From contig CP095414.1 of assembly GCA_029541985.1 (NCBI GenBank), forward strand, positions 2,405,001 through 2,469,000: a stretch of DNA of 64,000 nt, written 5' to 3'. The stretch comes from Bacteroidales bacterium F22. Its GTDB lineage: Bacteria > Bacteroidota > Bacteroidia > Bacteroidales > Bacteroidaceae. Below the pieces are notes generated by a model. It saw nothing but the letters and a program-made list of their open reading frames with translations, searched no databases and was not told the DNA's origin. A program made the translations under genes and the position numbers. Below are positions 33,098-42,393 of the stretch, in pieces; positions within the stretch are counted from its first letter, which is position 1, and each line of letters opens with the position of its first letter.

Positions 33098-34825
33098 ATG
33101 AAAAAAATATCAACAATAATGATGTCACTTCTCCTAGCCACAACTTTTGTGGCTTGCGAGAGTGTCTTTGAAGAAGACTTTAATGGTGATGTAGCTGCTC
33201 CTCAAACCAATGAGGAAGATGGAGGTATCTATAGTGCTGACTTCGAGGTGTCTACTTTGAATGATGGAGCTTTTGATCTCCGGAACAGTAGTGATGATGT
33301 GGCCCTATTTCAGGTAGATAAGGTTCCAGCATTTACCACTGCTGATGGAGCAACTGTTTCTTATACTGCTAAAATATCATTTACTGAGGATCTTGCAGAT
33401 GCTCAAGCAAGTGATTTGATTGTAAGTGGAAGCACCTTGTCTATGTCTACAGCTATGCTCGATGATTTAGTGAAAACAAAATATGGGATAGAACCTGTAA
33501 CTCATGACGTTTATGCTCAAATCAGCGCTAACTGTGTGGATGCAAACGGTACGGCTATCAGACTTTTGTCTAGCACTCAGATGATAACTGTGATTCCCGA
33601 TATGCATCTCATCTCTGATGCTTATGATTTAGTTCTTGTAGATAAAGATACTATATCTCTAAATCATTCAGAAAAGAGCGTATATGAAGATCCTATTTTC
33701 TCTGTCGTGGTTACAACGACTGAAGCGAATAGCAAAGTGCAGTTCTTAAGTGCTGAGAAGAGTACGTTTGGTGTGGCTGCAGATACTGATGCAGCAGAGG
33801 GTTTGATTGAACAAGGAGCTACTGGTGCAATCTTGTTGCCTACTGCATCGACTTACAGGATAACTATTAATATGGAGACTTATACCTATCAGGTTGAAGT
33901 GGCTGATTATCCAACTGCTATCTATCTAATAGGTGATTATACTGAATGGAATCCTGCAGGAGGAGCCGAATTCTCTCATAGTGAGAAAGATGTATTTGAT
34001 GACCCTGTATTCGAGCTCTTATTTGAAATTCCAGAAGGAAGCGAAGGGAAAAATGTTAAGTTCGCTACTTCACAATCTCGTGATGGTAATGACTGGAGCA
34101 AGGTCTTAGGTGCTGAAGTAGATCAAACTACTGACCTATCAGGTAAGCTATTTTACGATAAGGGGGCTATCAATATCGTAGAATCTGGATGGCATAAATT
34201 TATCGTTAATGTAGAGACTATGACCTATGAAATCGTGAAGTTTGATGCACCTCCTGTGATTTATATCCCAGGTAATCATCAAGGATGGAACCCTGCTTCT
34301 GCTCCACAGATGCTTTCTCCAGATATGGATATGATTTATACTAATAATATAGTCATGCTCAATGGTGGATTTAAATTTACTGGTCAACCAGATTGGTCAC
34401 CTACAGAATATAACTACGAGACTTTTACTTCAATAACTGGTCCTTTTACTAAGGATTCTGGTAGTACTAATTTAGTCGCTGACCCTGGTACTTATCAGTT
34501 AGTAATCAATCTTACTGATAATACTTTGACTGCTACCTCTCTTTCTTGGAGTGCTATCGGAAGTGCTACTCCTGGTGGGTGGGCTACTGATACTCCTCTA
34601 GTAATGGGTGATGCAGGTGTTTATACTGCAACGATGACCTTAACTGGTGGAAATGAGATTAAATTCCGTGCTAACAATGATTGGGGCATTAACTTAGGTG
34701 GAGATACTGATAATCTTACTGAAGGTGGTGCAAATATCGTTGTCCCTGAAGATGGCACCTATTTAATCACTCTAGATTTGAGTACTACTCCATTTGTTGT
34801 CACTATGGAAAATCAGAACGGTTAA
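33098..34825 (+). CDS. SusF-like multi-module surface glycan-binding lipoprotein
   Basis: A 575-residue lipoprotein (lipobox FVAC, Cys20) with an Ig-like N-terminal domain (about 45-170) and about four repeated binding modules: LISDAYDLVLV (about 168-265, diverged), AIYLIGDYTEWNPAGG (about 268-385), VIYIPGNHQGWNPASA (about 388-485) and SWSAIGSATPGGWATD (about 487-575). This is the SusE/SusF scheme with one module more than is usual for BtSusF (three, from memory). It is the last gene before a strong terminator; no SusG-type amylase follows. Role inferred: alpha-glucan capture on the cell surface. Confidence 0.82.
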   Translation: MKKISTIMMSLLLATTFVACESVFEEDFNGDVAAPQTNEEDGGIYSADFEVSTLNDGAFDLRNSSDDVALFQVDKVPAFTTADGATVSYTAKISFTEDLADAQASDLIVSGSTLSMSTAMLDDLVKTKYGIEPVTHDVYAQISANCVDANGTAIRLLSSTQMITVIPDMHLISDAYDLVLVDKDTISLNHSEKSVYEDPIFSVVVTTTEANSKVQFLSAEKSTFGVAADTDAAEGLIEQGATGAILLPTASTYRITINMETYTYQVEVADYPTAIYLIGDYTEWNPAGGAEFSHSEKDVFDDPVFELLFEIPEGSEGKNVKFATSQSRDGNDWSKVLGAEVDQTTDLSGKLFYDKGAINIVESGWHKFIVNVETMTYEIVKFDAPPVIYIPGNHQGWNPASAPQMLSPDMDMIYTNNIVMLNGGFKFTGQPDWSPTEYNYETFTSITGPFTKDSGSTNLVADPGTYQLVINLTDNTLTATSLSWSAIGSATPGGWATDTPLVMGDAGVYTATMTLTGGNEIKFRANNDWGINLGGDTDNLTEGGANIVVPEDGTYLITLDLSTTPFVVTMENQNG

Positions 34826-34893
34826 AAGTTCTGATGATTCATCAATATATTTTCTTTATGACATATTAAGTAACGATTATATATGTGATTTGG

Positions 34894-34939
34894 GTGGGTA
34901 AATAAAACAGTTATCTGTTTTGTTTACCCACCTTCTTTT
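34894..34939 (+). terminator. Terminator of the susCDEF-like operon
   Basis: 17-bp stem 34894-34910 / 34915-34931 (GTGGGTAAATAAAACAG and its complement, one G-U pair), loop TTAT, then CTTCTTTT. Confidence 0.88.
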
Positions 34940-35091
34940 GAGAAGAGTATGACTCGAGTATACTGATTTATCTCTCTTCCTAATCGCTAAATTGCACATT
35001 TGTCACTCTTTGTGCTCTGTTAATCTATCTTATAACATATGAAAACGTGACATTTTTGATGTCTTCTTTATGCTTTGATGAATATTATTTG

Positions 35092-35099
35092 TATCTTTG
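35092..35099 (+). promoter_or_regulatory. Predicted -7 box for yceD-rpmF
   Basis: TATCTTTG matches TAnnTTTG; the start codon is 71 bp downstream. The leader contains a small potential hairpin CTACC/GGTAG at about 35113-35133. The rest of the gap 34940-35090 shows nothing assignable. Confidence 0.5.
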
Positions 35100-35169
35100 T
35101 CGCCCGGAATTCTACCTTCTTACAGTGGGTAGGTTGTGTACTGAGAATAGATAAATCAAACTAAAGACC

Positions 35170-35739
35170 ATGAGTCAAAAAGACGTGCAAGAGTATATTA
35201 TAGATTTCAAACATATGTTCGAGGATGAAGTGGATCGTCACTTTATGTTGGGAAATGAGTATTGGGAGAAAGCTGATTGTGCTGAAATAACAAGTGGTTC
35301 TGTTGATGTCAGTGCACATGTAAAAAAAATGGATGAGTATTTTATACTCGACGTGAAAGTAAATGGTGACGTGATGATTCCATGTGACCGGTGTCTTGAT
35401 GAATTTCCTGCTCCTATACAAGCAGATGTACATTTGCTCGTCCAATTAGGACCTGAGGATGCGGAAATTAATGAAGAAACTATAGCTGTAAATGAGGTAC
35501 GTGGTACACTTGACTTGTCTAGTCTAGTGAGTGAGATGGTAGCTGTGTCGCTTCCTTTGGCTCATATTCATCCTGAGGGTGAATGTAACCAAGAGATGCT
35601 AGAACGGTTAGCTGCCTTATCTGTGACCAATGTATCCGATGAAGAAAATATATCTGGCGATACTTTCGAGGACAATGATTCCACTAACACTATTGATCCT
35701 CGATGGAATGAATTAAAAAAAATAAAAGATAATAAATAA
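35170..35739 (+). CDS. yceD: YceD/DUF177 family protein
   Basis: A 189-residue protein of the DUF177 family, whose genes sit directly before rpmF in most bacteria; a role linked to 23S rRNA or ribosome assembly has been proposed for the family. Visible marks: the cysteine pair in IPCDRCLDEF (Cys77, Cys80), an acidic middle, and the C-terminal IDPRWNELKKIKDN. It is followed 18 bp later by rpmF. No signal peptide, so cytoplasmic. Confidence 0.85.
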   Translation: MSQKDVQEYIIDFKHMFEDEVDRHFMLGNEYWEKADCAEITSGSVDVSAHVKKMDEYFILDVKVNGDVMIPCDRCLDEFPAPIQADVHLLVQLGPEDAEINEETIAVNEVRGTLDLSSLVSEMVAVSLPLAHIHPEGECNQEMLERLAALSVTNVSDEENISGDTFEDNDSTNTIDPRWNELKKIKDNK

Positions 35740-35757
35740 TTTAAACAATTAGAGAAA

Positions 35758-35943
35758 ATGGCACATCCTAAAAGAAAGCAATCAAAACAAAGACAAGCAA
35801 AACGTCGTACTCATTACAAAGCGGAAGCTCCTACTTTGGCTAAATGTCCTAACTGTGGTGATTGGCATGTATTCCATACTGTTTGTGGTTCTTGCGGTTA
35901 CTATCGTGGAAAATTAGCAGTTGAGACTGAAGCTAGTCTTTAG
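35758..35943 (+). CDS. rpmF: Ribosomal protein bL32
   Basis: A 61-residue protein of the large ribosomal subunit. The basic N-terminus MAHPKRKQSKQRQAKRRTH is typical. It is a zinc-binding form with CPNC (Cys30, Cys33) and CGSC (Cys43, Cys46). It pairs with yceD upstream, as in most bacteria. plsX, which follows rpmF in many other phyla, is absent; fabH follows directly. Confidence 0.96.
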   Translation: MAHPKRKQSKQRQAKRRTHYKAEAPTLAKCPNCGDWHVFHTVCGSCGYYRGKLAVETEASL

Positions 35944-35985
35944 TCTACTGTAGCAAACAGATTCAACATACTGAGGAATTTTTAG

Positions 35986-36017
35986 CACTAGTGAGCATGC
36001 TCGTTTGCTGGCTAGTG
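35986..36017 (+). repeat. Inverted repeat in the rpmF-fabH gap
   Basis: CACTAG (35986-35991) pairs with CTAGTG (36012-36017), and the loop contains a perfect 10-bp palindrome GAGCATGCTC (35993-36002). No T-run follows. It may be a processing or attenuation hairpin. Confidence 0.35.
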
Positions 36018-36057
36018 TGCCTCGTATGTATCAATAAATGAGCATAATAACATACAA

Positions 36058-37056
36058 ATGGAAAAAATCAATGCTGTAATCACTGGTATCGGTGGCTATC
36101 TTCCAGATTATATCCTTGACAATGCTGAATTGTCTCAGATGGTTGATACTAATGATGAATGGATAATGACGCGTGTTGGTATCAAAGAACGTCATATACT
36201 TAATGAGGAAGGACTTGGTTCTTCATATATGGCTAGAAAGGCCTGCCGTGAGTTGATACGCAAAACAGGAGCAAATCCTGATGATATAGAGATGATTATT
36301 ACAGCAACGACTACTCCTGATTATGTATTTCCTTCTGTATCTTCCATTCTTTGCGATAAACTTGGATTAAAGAATGCCTTTGCATATGACTTGTCAGGTG
36401 CATGTTGTGGTTTCGTTTATGCGCTCGAGACTGCTTCGAATTTTATTCGTTCAGGTCGTTATAAGAAAGTCGTTGTAGTGGCTGCTGAAAAAATGTCCAG
36501 CATTACAAATTATACAGACCGTAGTACTTGTCCATTATTTGGTGATGGTGCTGCTGCAGTGATGCTAGAAGCTACTACTGAAGATTTGGGAGTTATGGAT
36601 TGTAAATTGCGTACAGACGGTAAAGGACTTCCTTTCTTGCATGAGAAAGCTGGTGGCTCTGTTTGTCCTGCTTCTTACTATACTGTCGATAATAAGTGGC
36701 ATACTATTTACCAAGAAGGTCGTACTGTCTATAAATATGCAGTATCTGCAATGTCGAACTTAAGTGCCGAGGTTGTTGAACGTAATGGATTGACCGGTGA
36801 TACTATTGACTGGTTGGTTCCTCATCAAGCGAACTTGAGAATAATCGATGCTGTTAAGCGTCGTCTAGAATTAGCTGATGACAAAGTACTTGTCAACATC
36901 GATCATGTTGGTAATACTTCGGCTGCTTCTATCCCATTATGTATATGGGAAAATGAGAAGAAATTTAAGAAGGGTGATAAGATTATTCTAACTGCATTCG
37001 GTGCCGGATTTACTTCTGGTTCGATGTATATGAAATGGGGATATGACCCTGAATAA
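36058..37056 (+). CDS. fabH: 3-oxoacyl-ACP synthase III
   Basis: A 332-residue cytoplasmic condensing enzyme that starts fatty acid synthesis by joining acetyl-CoA (or a branched acyl-CoA) to malonyl-ACP. The catalytic triad is visible: Cys116 in [13 protein letters not shown], His256 in [11 protein letters not shown] and Asn286 in [11 protein letters not shown]. Length matches FabH (about 317-335). In Bacteroidales, which make iso- and anteiso-fatty acids, the enzyme probably accepts branched primers, but that is not readable from the sequence. Two hairpins separate it from era. Confidence 0.95.
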   Translation: MEKINAVITGIGGYLPDYILDNAELSQMVDTNDEWIMTRVGIKERHILNEEGLGSSYMARKACRELIRKTGANPDDIEMIITATTTPDYVFPSVSSILCDKLGLKNAFAYDLSGACCGFVYALETASNFIRSGRYKKVVVVAAEKMSSITNYTDRSTCPLFGDGAAAVMLEATTEDLGVMDCKLRTDGKGLPFLHEKAGGSVCPASYYTVDNKWHTIYQEGRTVYKYAVSAMSNLSAEVVERNGLTGDTIDWLVPHQANLRIIDAVKRRLELADDKVLVNIDHVGNTSAASIPLCIWENEKKFKKGDKIILTAFGAGFTSGSMYMKWGYDPE

Positions 37057-37059
37057 AAC

Positions 37060-37085
37060 TTATTTCATTCTATAGGATGAAATAA
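37060..37085 (+). terminator. Hairpin after fabH
   Basis: Perfect 9-bp stem TTATTTCAT (37060-37068) with ATGAAATAA (37077-37085), starting three bases after the stop codon. No strong T-run, so weak by itself. Confidence 0.5.
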
Positions 37086-37123
37086 ATTACACGGTATCTA
37101 TATTGGATATCATAAATATATTG

Positions 37124-37166
37124 AAAGCGCAGCCTAATATATCATTTATATACTAGGGGCGCTTTT
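37124..37166 (+). terminator. Terminator between fabH and era
   Basis: AAAGCGC (37124-37130) pairs with GCGCTTT (37159-37165), extended after an internal mismatch by CCTA/TAGG, followed by TTTATAG. It ends 21 bp before the era start. Confidence 0.65.
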
Positions 37167-37186
37167 ATAGCCTAAATACGAACTAT

Positions 37187-38065
37187 ATGCATAAAGCTGG
37201 TTTTGTCAATATTGTTGGAAATCCTAATGTAGGAAAGTCTACGCTAATGAATGCTTTCGTTGGTGAGAGAATCTCCATCGCCACTTTTAAATCTCAAACT
37301 ACACGTCATCGGATTATGGGAATAGTCAATACTGATGACATGCAAATTGTCTTTTCTGATACTCCTGGAGTCGTGAAACCCAATTACAAACTTCAAGAGT
37401 CTATGCTTCAGTTTAGTACTTCTGCTTTGCAGGATGCTGATATATTGTTATATGTAACTGATGTCATTGAGAATCCAGAAAAGAATATGGATTTTATAGA
37501 GAAGGTACAAAAACAAACAGCTCCTATCTTGTTATTGATTAATAAGATAGATAAATCTAACCAAGAGGAATTGAATGAGTTAGTTGCGTTGTGGAATAAG
37601 TTGTTGCCGACTGCGGAGATAATCCCTGTCAGTGCTACTAATAAGTTCAACGTAGATTATGTCCTTAAGAGAATACAAGAGATGCTTCCTGAATCGTCTC
37701 CTTATTTCGAGAAGGACCAATTAACAGATAAACCGGCTCGTTTTTTCGTTACTGAAATCTTTCGCGAAAAGATCCTTTTATATTACGATAAGGAGATCCC
37801 TTATTCTGTAGAAGTAGCGGTGGATGAATTTAATGAGACGAATAAAAATATTACTATCCGCGTAGTTATCTATGTAGAGCGTGAATCACAAAAAGGAATC
37901 ATCATAGGTAAACAAGGACGTGCGCTCAAAAAAGTGGCTACAGAGGCTCGTAAAGAACTAGAGAAATTCTTTGATAAATCAATATTCCTTGAAACTTATG
38001 TAAAGGTAGATAAGGACTGGAGAAGTTCTGAGCGAGAGTTGAAAAACTTTGGTTACAACTTATAA
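37187..38065 (+). CDS. era: GTPase Era
   Basis: A 292-residue GTPase that assists 16S rRNA maturation and 30S assembly. G1 is GNPNVGKST (11-19), the switch region FKSQTTRHRIMGI, G3 DTPG (58-61), G4 NKID (about 124-127). The C-terminal KH domain contains GIIIGKQGRALKKVATEAR (about 244-262), the RNA-binding loop. der follows 58 bp downstream, the usual order in Bacteroidetes. Confidence 0.96.
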   Translation: MHKAGFVNIVGNPNVGKSTLMNAFVGERISIATFKSQTTRHRIMGIVNTDDMQIVFSDTPGVVKPNYKLQESMLQFSTSALQDADILLYVTDVIENPEKNMDFIEKVQKQTAPILLLINKIDKSNQEELNELVALWNKLLPTAEIIPVSATNKFNVDYVLKRIQEMLPESSPYFEKDQLTDKPARFFVTEIFREKILLYYDKEIPYSVEVAVDEFNETNKNITIRVVIYVERESQKGIIIGKQGRALKKVATEARKELEKFFDKSIFLETYVKVDKDWRSSERELKNFGYNL

Positions 38066-38123
38066 TAAAGTGTGACAAGGAATAGAATTAATAAGAATAC
38101 AAATAAAAAATATATAGATAATA

Positions 38124-39440
38124 ATGGGAAATCTAGTAGCGATAGTAGGCCGTCCGAATGTGGGTAAGTCTACACTTTTTAATCGATTGACTAAAACTCG
38201 TCAAGCTATTGTTAGTAGCGAGGCTGGAACTACTCGAGATCGTCAGTATGGCAAAATCGAGTGGGGCGGACGTGAATTCTCTATCGTAGATACTGGTGGA
38301 TGGGTTATTAATAGCGATGATATCTTCGAAGAAGAGATTCGTAAACAAGTAGTATTGGCCGTAGAAGAGGCAGATGTAATTGTTTTCGTTGTGGATGTCT
38401 TAACTGGAGTAACAGACTTAGATTTGGCTGTTTCTTCTGTACTTAGAGATACGAAGAAACCTGTCTTACTTGTTTCAAATAAAACGGATACTCATGACTT
38501 GCGTTATGATTCAGCTGAATTTTATAAATTGGGATTGAATGCAGACCCTATGTGTGTGTCAGCAGTGACTGGTACTGGTACAGGTGATTTATTGGATAGT
38601 ATCGTCGGTAGCTTCAGTAAAGAAAGTGCAGAGATTATCGATGAGGATGTTCCTCGATTTGCTGTTGTTGGTCGTCCAAATGCAGGTAAATCTTCTATTG
38701 TCAATGCATTTATCGGAGAAGAGCGTAATATCGTGACTGATATAGCAGGTACTACTCGTGATTCAATTTATACTCGATATAATAAATTCAACTTTGACTT
38801 TTACTTAGTGGATACAGCAGGTATTCGTAAGAAAAATAAGGTTAATGAGGATTTGGAGTATTATTCTGTGATTCGTTCTATTGGTGCTATTGAGAATAGT
38901 GATGTCTGTATCTTGATGCTTGATGCTACACGTGGTATAGAATCTCAGGATTTGAACATTTTCTCTTTGATTCAACGTAACAATAAAGGACTCGTCGTAG
39001 TTGTTAATAAATGGGATCTTGTAGAAGATAAAACGGCTAAATTGATGAATCACTTTACAAGTGTCGTCAAAGAACGTTTTGCTCCTTTTAATGATTTTCC
39101 TATTATCTTTACTTCGGTAATCACTAAGCAAAGGATCTTAAAGGTATTGGAATCTGCTCGTGAAGTGTTTAAAAATCGTAGTACACGTATACCTACTGCT
39201 CAACTCAATCATGAGATGCTATCACTTATAGAGGCATATCCACCGCCAGCAAATAAGGGTAAATATATTAAGATTAAATACATTACTCAATTGCCTAATA
39301 CATCTATTCCTAGTTTCGTGTTTTTCGCAAACTTACCTCAGTATGTACGCGAACCATACAAACGTTTCTTGGAGAATAAGATGCGTGAGAAATGGGACCT
39401 TAGTGGTACACCAATCAAACTTTATATTCGTCAGAAATAA
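38124..39440 (+). CDS. der: Double-domain GTPase Der
   Basis: A 438-residue GTPase with two G domains, needed for 50S subunit assembly. First P-loop GRPNVGKST (9-17) with DTGGW, second P-loop GRPNAGKSS (183-191) with [12 protein letters not shown] and NKWD are the two G4 motifs. A C-terminal KH-like domain (about 355-438) is present. Length is typical. A long perfect hairpin follows the stop. Confidence 0.97.
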   Translation: MGNLVAIVGRPNVGKSTLFNRLTKTRQAIVSSEAGTTRDRQYGKIEWGGREFSIVDTGGWVINSDDIFEEEIRKQVVLAVEEADVIVFVVDVLTGVTDLDLAVSSVLRDTKKPVLLVSNKTDTHDLRYDSAEFYKLGLNADPMCVSAVTGTGTGDLLDSIVGSFSKESAEIIDEDVPRFAVVGRPNAGKSSIVNAFIGEERNIVTDIAGTTRDSIYTRYNKFNFDFYLVDTAGIRKKNKVNEDLEYYSVIRSIGAIENSDVCILMLDATRGIESQDLNIFSLIQRNNKGLVVVVNKWDLVEDKTAKLMNHFTSVVKERFAPFNDFPIIFTSVITKQRILKVLESAREVFKNRSTRIPTAQLNHEMLSLIEAYPPPANKGKYIKIKYITQLPNTSIPSFVFFANLPQYVREPYKRFLENKMREKWDLSGTPIKLYIRQK

Positions 39441-39465
39441 ATTATTGACGTTGTAGTCTTTAAAT

Positions 39466-39512
39466 AACAAAGCGAAGGTACTTTTAATCATTGAAAGTAC
39501 CTTCGCTTTGTT
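39466..39512. terminator. Bidirectional terminator between der and the zinc-ribbon gene
   Basis: Perfect 19-bp stem 39466-39484 / 39494-39512 (AACAAAGCGAAGGTACTTT and its complement), with A-rich and T-rich flanks on the two sides. It can stop der and the leftward operon. Confidence 0.9.
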
Positions 39513-39544
39513 TATGTTTGCTCTAATCTTGTATCTAGTTTATA

Positions 39545-39790
39545 CTAGTAATCAATACCAGCTCCCATCACATTTTTAGCATCATCAGCATGGCATACTG
39601 CTATTCCATGCACCATCCCACATCTGGGACATTTACTCTCAAATTCCTGCATGGTGAATATCTCTCCACAATGTTGACATTTTACTTCTAATGGTAAGGG
39701 CAATAAGAGTTGTGAATATCCCATAGATCTAAGCTTATTAACCAATTCTTTCCCACTTTTAAAATTGCCTTCGCAAGTTTTTTCTTCCAT
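39545..39790 (-). CDS. Small zinc-ribbon protein
   Basis: An 81-residue cytoplasmic protein with two CxxC pairs, CQHC (Cys38, Cys41) and CPRC (Cys54, Cys57), spaced like a zinc ribbon, plus an N-terminal helix (about 11-25, SGKELVNKLRSMGYS). I do not recognise a named family. It is the last gene of the leftward mlaE-mlaF-lysO unit, 44 bp after lysO, and ends at the shared terminator. It may bind nucleic acid or protein; no function can be given. Confidence 0.75.
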   Translation of the reverse strand: MEEKTCEGNFKSGKELVNKLRSMGYSQLLLPLPLEVKCQHCGEIFTMQEFESKCPRCGMVHGIAVCHADDAKNVMGAGIDY

Positions 39791-39834
39791 GATTTTCTTT
39801 TTATATTATTAATGTTTTGAATCATCTTAGTTTA

Positions 39835-40797
39835 TCAGAAAGAACAAAATATTGTTACAAGAAATGGGACACTGAAATCACATATTATTCCGTGCATTAC
39901 AGATAAGCCCGTATATTGCTTTCCTGCATATTGCGTAATAATAGGTAAAGTAGTATCCATACTTGTTGCTCCACCTGATGAAATCAAAGCCAACTTTCCA
40001 AAATAATTAACAATGAGAGGAGCTAATAATAATGTACACATCTCTCGGATAATGTTAGCAAGCAGAGCAATCATTCCAAGTTCTACAGACTTATATTGAG
40101 TAATTAGAATGCTTGATAAACTGTAATAGCCAAAGCCAGAACCTATAGCTAAATAGTCGCTAATAAAGTGCTTATGCCACACTAAGCCTAAGATAAAAGT
40201 ACCTAAAAGGGTTCCCAAAATAGTCATGACAGGAAGTAGGAATAGTTTAATGTTAAGTTCTTTGAAGTACGTTTTTAACATTGGGTCATGACCCACGCTA
40301 AATCCTACACTGCCAATCAAAGTACAGAGAGCTATGAATCCCCACTGAGGATTTACTTCATATAAAGGAAGTAATTTATATAAACTAACTACTACTCCCA
40401 GTATAAACCATAAAATGATGGTGACACTACTGCCTATATGTATCTTTTTCTGCTTAGTTTTGAAATGGGGAAGGAGTGTATGATCTTCTTTTTTGGGATC
40501 CTTTTTTGGAGTAATAGTGAGTTCCTCTTTGTGTGATTTATTTATAATCCATTTTTGAAATATCATAGCAACTAACATACTCCCCAGTAATCCCGCTGCA
40601 GCTATTAACAAAGCTTCCATTCCCAGATTATAAAAGTTTTTTGTTATCTTGTCATTAGCACCAACTTCAAGTCCAAGAATGAAAAGAAGGATATATATTA
40701 AGATATTTAGGACTGGATTAATCCAATTTGCACTCAATTTTCTAGAAATCCATCCAAGAACTATTCCACAGGACAAAAGAAAAATAAGAATAATCAT
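39835..40797 (-). CDS. lysO: LysO (DUF340) family lysine exporter
   Basis: A 320-residue inner-membrane protein with about eight to nine hydrophobic segments. The LysO pattern is clear in the second half: IGSGFGYYSLSSILIT, ANIIREMCTLLLAPLIV, GGATSMDTTLPIITQYAG and LSVMHGIICDFSVPFLV. E. coli LysO (YbjE) exports lysine and thialysine. The two halves, a 90-residue N-terminal part and the conserved C-terminal part, are joined here by a charged loop (about 90-120, KKDPKKEDHT), whereas some Bacteroidetes have two genes. It follows the mlaF gene by 14 bp; a functional tie to lipid transport is not known. Confidence 0.85.
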   Translation of the reverse strand: MIILIFLLSCGIVLGWISRKLSANWINPVLNILIYILLFILGLEVGANDKITKNFYNLGMEALLIAAAGLLGSMLVAMIFQKWIINKSHKEELTITPKKDPKKEDHTLLPHFKTKQKKIHIGSSVTIILWFILGVVVSLYKLLPLYEVNPQWGFIALCTLIGSVGFSVGHDPMLKTYFKELNIKLFLLPVMTILGTLLGTFILGLVWHKHFISDYLAIGSGFGYYSLSSILITQYKSVELGMIALLANIIREMCTLLLAPLIVNYFGKLALISSGGATSMDTTLPIITQYAGKQYTGLSVMHGIICDFSVPFLVTIFCSF

Positions 40798-40811
40798 GAT
40801 TCATATAGTCA

Positions 40812-41579
40812 TTATTTGATATCTTCGGTTGCTACTTCACGTACTTTCTTAAATAAGTCACTTGCAAAGACGAAGTCATTGAGAGGTTGGCAGTTACTTT
40901 TCATGATTTCTTTGTTAGTCCCTTCCCATCCTTTTGTTCCTTCGTGAACGAAGATAATCTGTTCACCGATTGCCATAACTGAATTCATGTCATGGGTATT
41001 GATGATTGTCGTAATGTTATATTCTTTAGTAATATCTTGGATTAGCCTATCGATGATTAGACTTGTTTTGGGGTCTAGTCCTGAGTTCGGTTCATCACAA
41101 AAAAGATACTGAGGGTTTAAGGAAATAGCTCGTGCAATAGCTACACGTTTCTGCATACCTCCTGAAATTTCATCAGGCATCTTCTGCCCTGCATCGCTTA
41201 AATTCACTCTATCAAGACATTTTAAAGCTTGACGATACATTTCCTTTTCACTCGAATCACTAAACATGCGGAGTGGAAACATCACATTTTCGAGAACAGT
41301 CATGGAATCAAAAAGAGCAGCACTTTGAAAAATCATGCCCATCTCTCTACGGAGAAGTTTTCTTTCTTTTTTGCTCATCTTGAGGAAGTTGCGCCCATCG
41401 TATAGGAGCTCTCCTGCTGTAGGAACGAGTAAGCCAACGATACATTTCATGAGTACTGTCTTACCTGAACCACTTTGACCAATAATCAAGTTTGTCTTGC
41501 CAGCTTCGAAAGTAGCATCAATGTTTTTCAGTACTTCTTTATCTTCGAAAGATTTATATAATCCTTTTACCTCAATCAT
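40812..41579 (-). CDS. mlaF: MlaF-type ABC transporter ATP-binding protein
   Basis: A 255-residue ATPase of the MCE/Mla phospholipid transport system. Walker A is GQSGSGKTV (34-42), signature ISGGMQKRVAIARA, Walker B YLFCDEPNSGLDP, switch His in INTHDM. ISGGMQKRV and EPNSGLDP are characteristic of the MlaF subgroup. Its start overlaps the stop of mlaE by four bases (ATGA), so the two are coupled. The complex keeps outer-membrane lipid asymmetry. A gene for the MCE substrate-binding protein MlaD is not in this cluster. Confidence 0.92.
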   Translation of the reverse strand: MIEVKGLYKSFEDKEVLKNIDATFEAGKTNLIIGQSGSGKTVLMKCIVGLLVPTAGELLYDGRNFLKMSKKERKLLRREMGMIFQSAALFDSMTVLENVMFPLRMFSDSSEKEMYRQALKCLDRVNLSDAGQKMPDEISGGMQKRVAIARAISLNPQYLFCDEPNSGLDPKTSLIIDRLIQDITKEYNITTIINTHDMNSVMAIGEQIIFVHEGTKGWEGTNKEIMKSNCQPLNDFVFASDLFKKVREVATEDIK

Positions 41580-42319
41580 CCCATTAGTATTTTAGTTAGT
41601 ATCAAATCAGCGAATAGAATAAGGGCACTGCAACTTACTACTGCATTTGTAGATGCTTTTCCGACAGCAATGGAGCCTCCTTCGACGGTGTAACCGAAAT
41701 AGGCTGATACACTCGAAATGATGAATGCAAAGAAGACTGATTTTATGATAGCGCACCATACATACCATTCCTGAAACCAATATTGCATACCTAATTGTAA
41801 ATGGCTGGTAACTATCGTATCGGTAAACCATGATACACAGTATGCTCCAAATACACCTGCGGAGAAACTAAAGATGACCAATGCTGGTATCACAGTAATC
41901 AATGCTGCAATTTTCGGTAGAATCAAGTAACTAGCTGAGTTTACCCCCATGATTTCTAGTGCATCTATTTGTTGTGTTACACGCATGGTTCCTAATTCAC
42001 TTGCAATATTAGAACCTACTTTTCCTGCTAAGATAAGGCACATAATGGATGAAGAGAATTCTAAGATAAGAATTTCTCTTGTCACATATCCTACAGTCCA
42101 TTTTGGCATCCATGGACTTTCGATATTTAATTTTATTTGTATGGTAATGACTGCTCCTATAAATACTGAAATGAGTAAAACAATGGCTATGGATTTGAAT
42201 CCTAGTTGAAACATTTCACGTACATATTGTACAAAGTATCTGCGGAACCTTTCAGGTCGTGCAAACACTCGATACATCAATAAGAGATATTTGCCAAAAG
42301 AATCTAGCGCTTTTATCAT
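41576..42319 (-). CDS. mlaE: MlaE-type ABC transporter permease
   Basis: A 247-residue inner-membrane permease of the MlaE family with five to six membrane segments. The conserved cytoplasmic loop ELGTMRVTQQIDALEIMGVN (about 116-135) is the family signature. It forms the phospholipid transporter with the MlaF-type ATPase whose start overlaps its stop. I chose the ATG at 42319 (MIKALDSFGKYLL) because a predicted promoter at 42341-42348 would put the upstream ATG (42343) inside the -7 box. Confidence 0.9.
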   Translation of the reverse strand: MIKALDSFGKYLLLMYRVFARPERFRRYFVQYVREMFQLGFKSIAIVLLISVFIGAVITIQIKLNIESPWMPKWTVGYVTREILILEFSSSIMCLILAGKVGSNIASELGTMRVTQQIDALEIMGVNSASYLILPKIAALITVIPALVIFSFSAGVFGAYCVSWFTDTIVTSHLQLGMQYWFQEWYVWCAIIKSVFFAFIISSVSAYFGYTVEGGSIAVGKASTNAVVSCSALILFADLILTKILMG

Positions 42320-42340
42320 GTTGTTATGTATATTATAGTG

Positions 42341-42378
42341 CAAATGTACCCTTTTTCGAGGATTTTTAGCTATTTTTG
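42341..42378. promoter_or_regulatory. Divergent promoters of mlaE and lptB
   Basis: Minus-strand TACATTTG (42341-42348) and plus-strand TATTTTTG (42371-42378) both match TAnnTTTG and are 22 bp apart, pointing away from each other. Leaders would be about 15 nt each. Neither has a clear TTTG -33 box. Confidence 0.5.
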
Positions 42379-42393
42379 CTCCAAAATATATAC

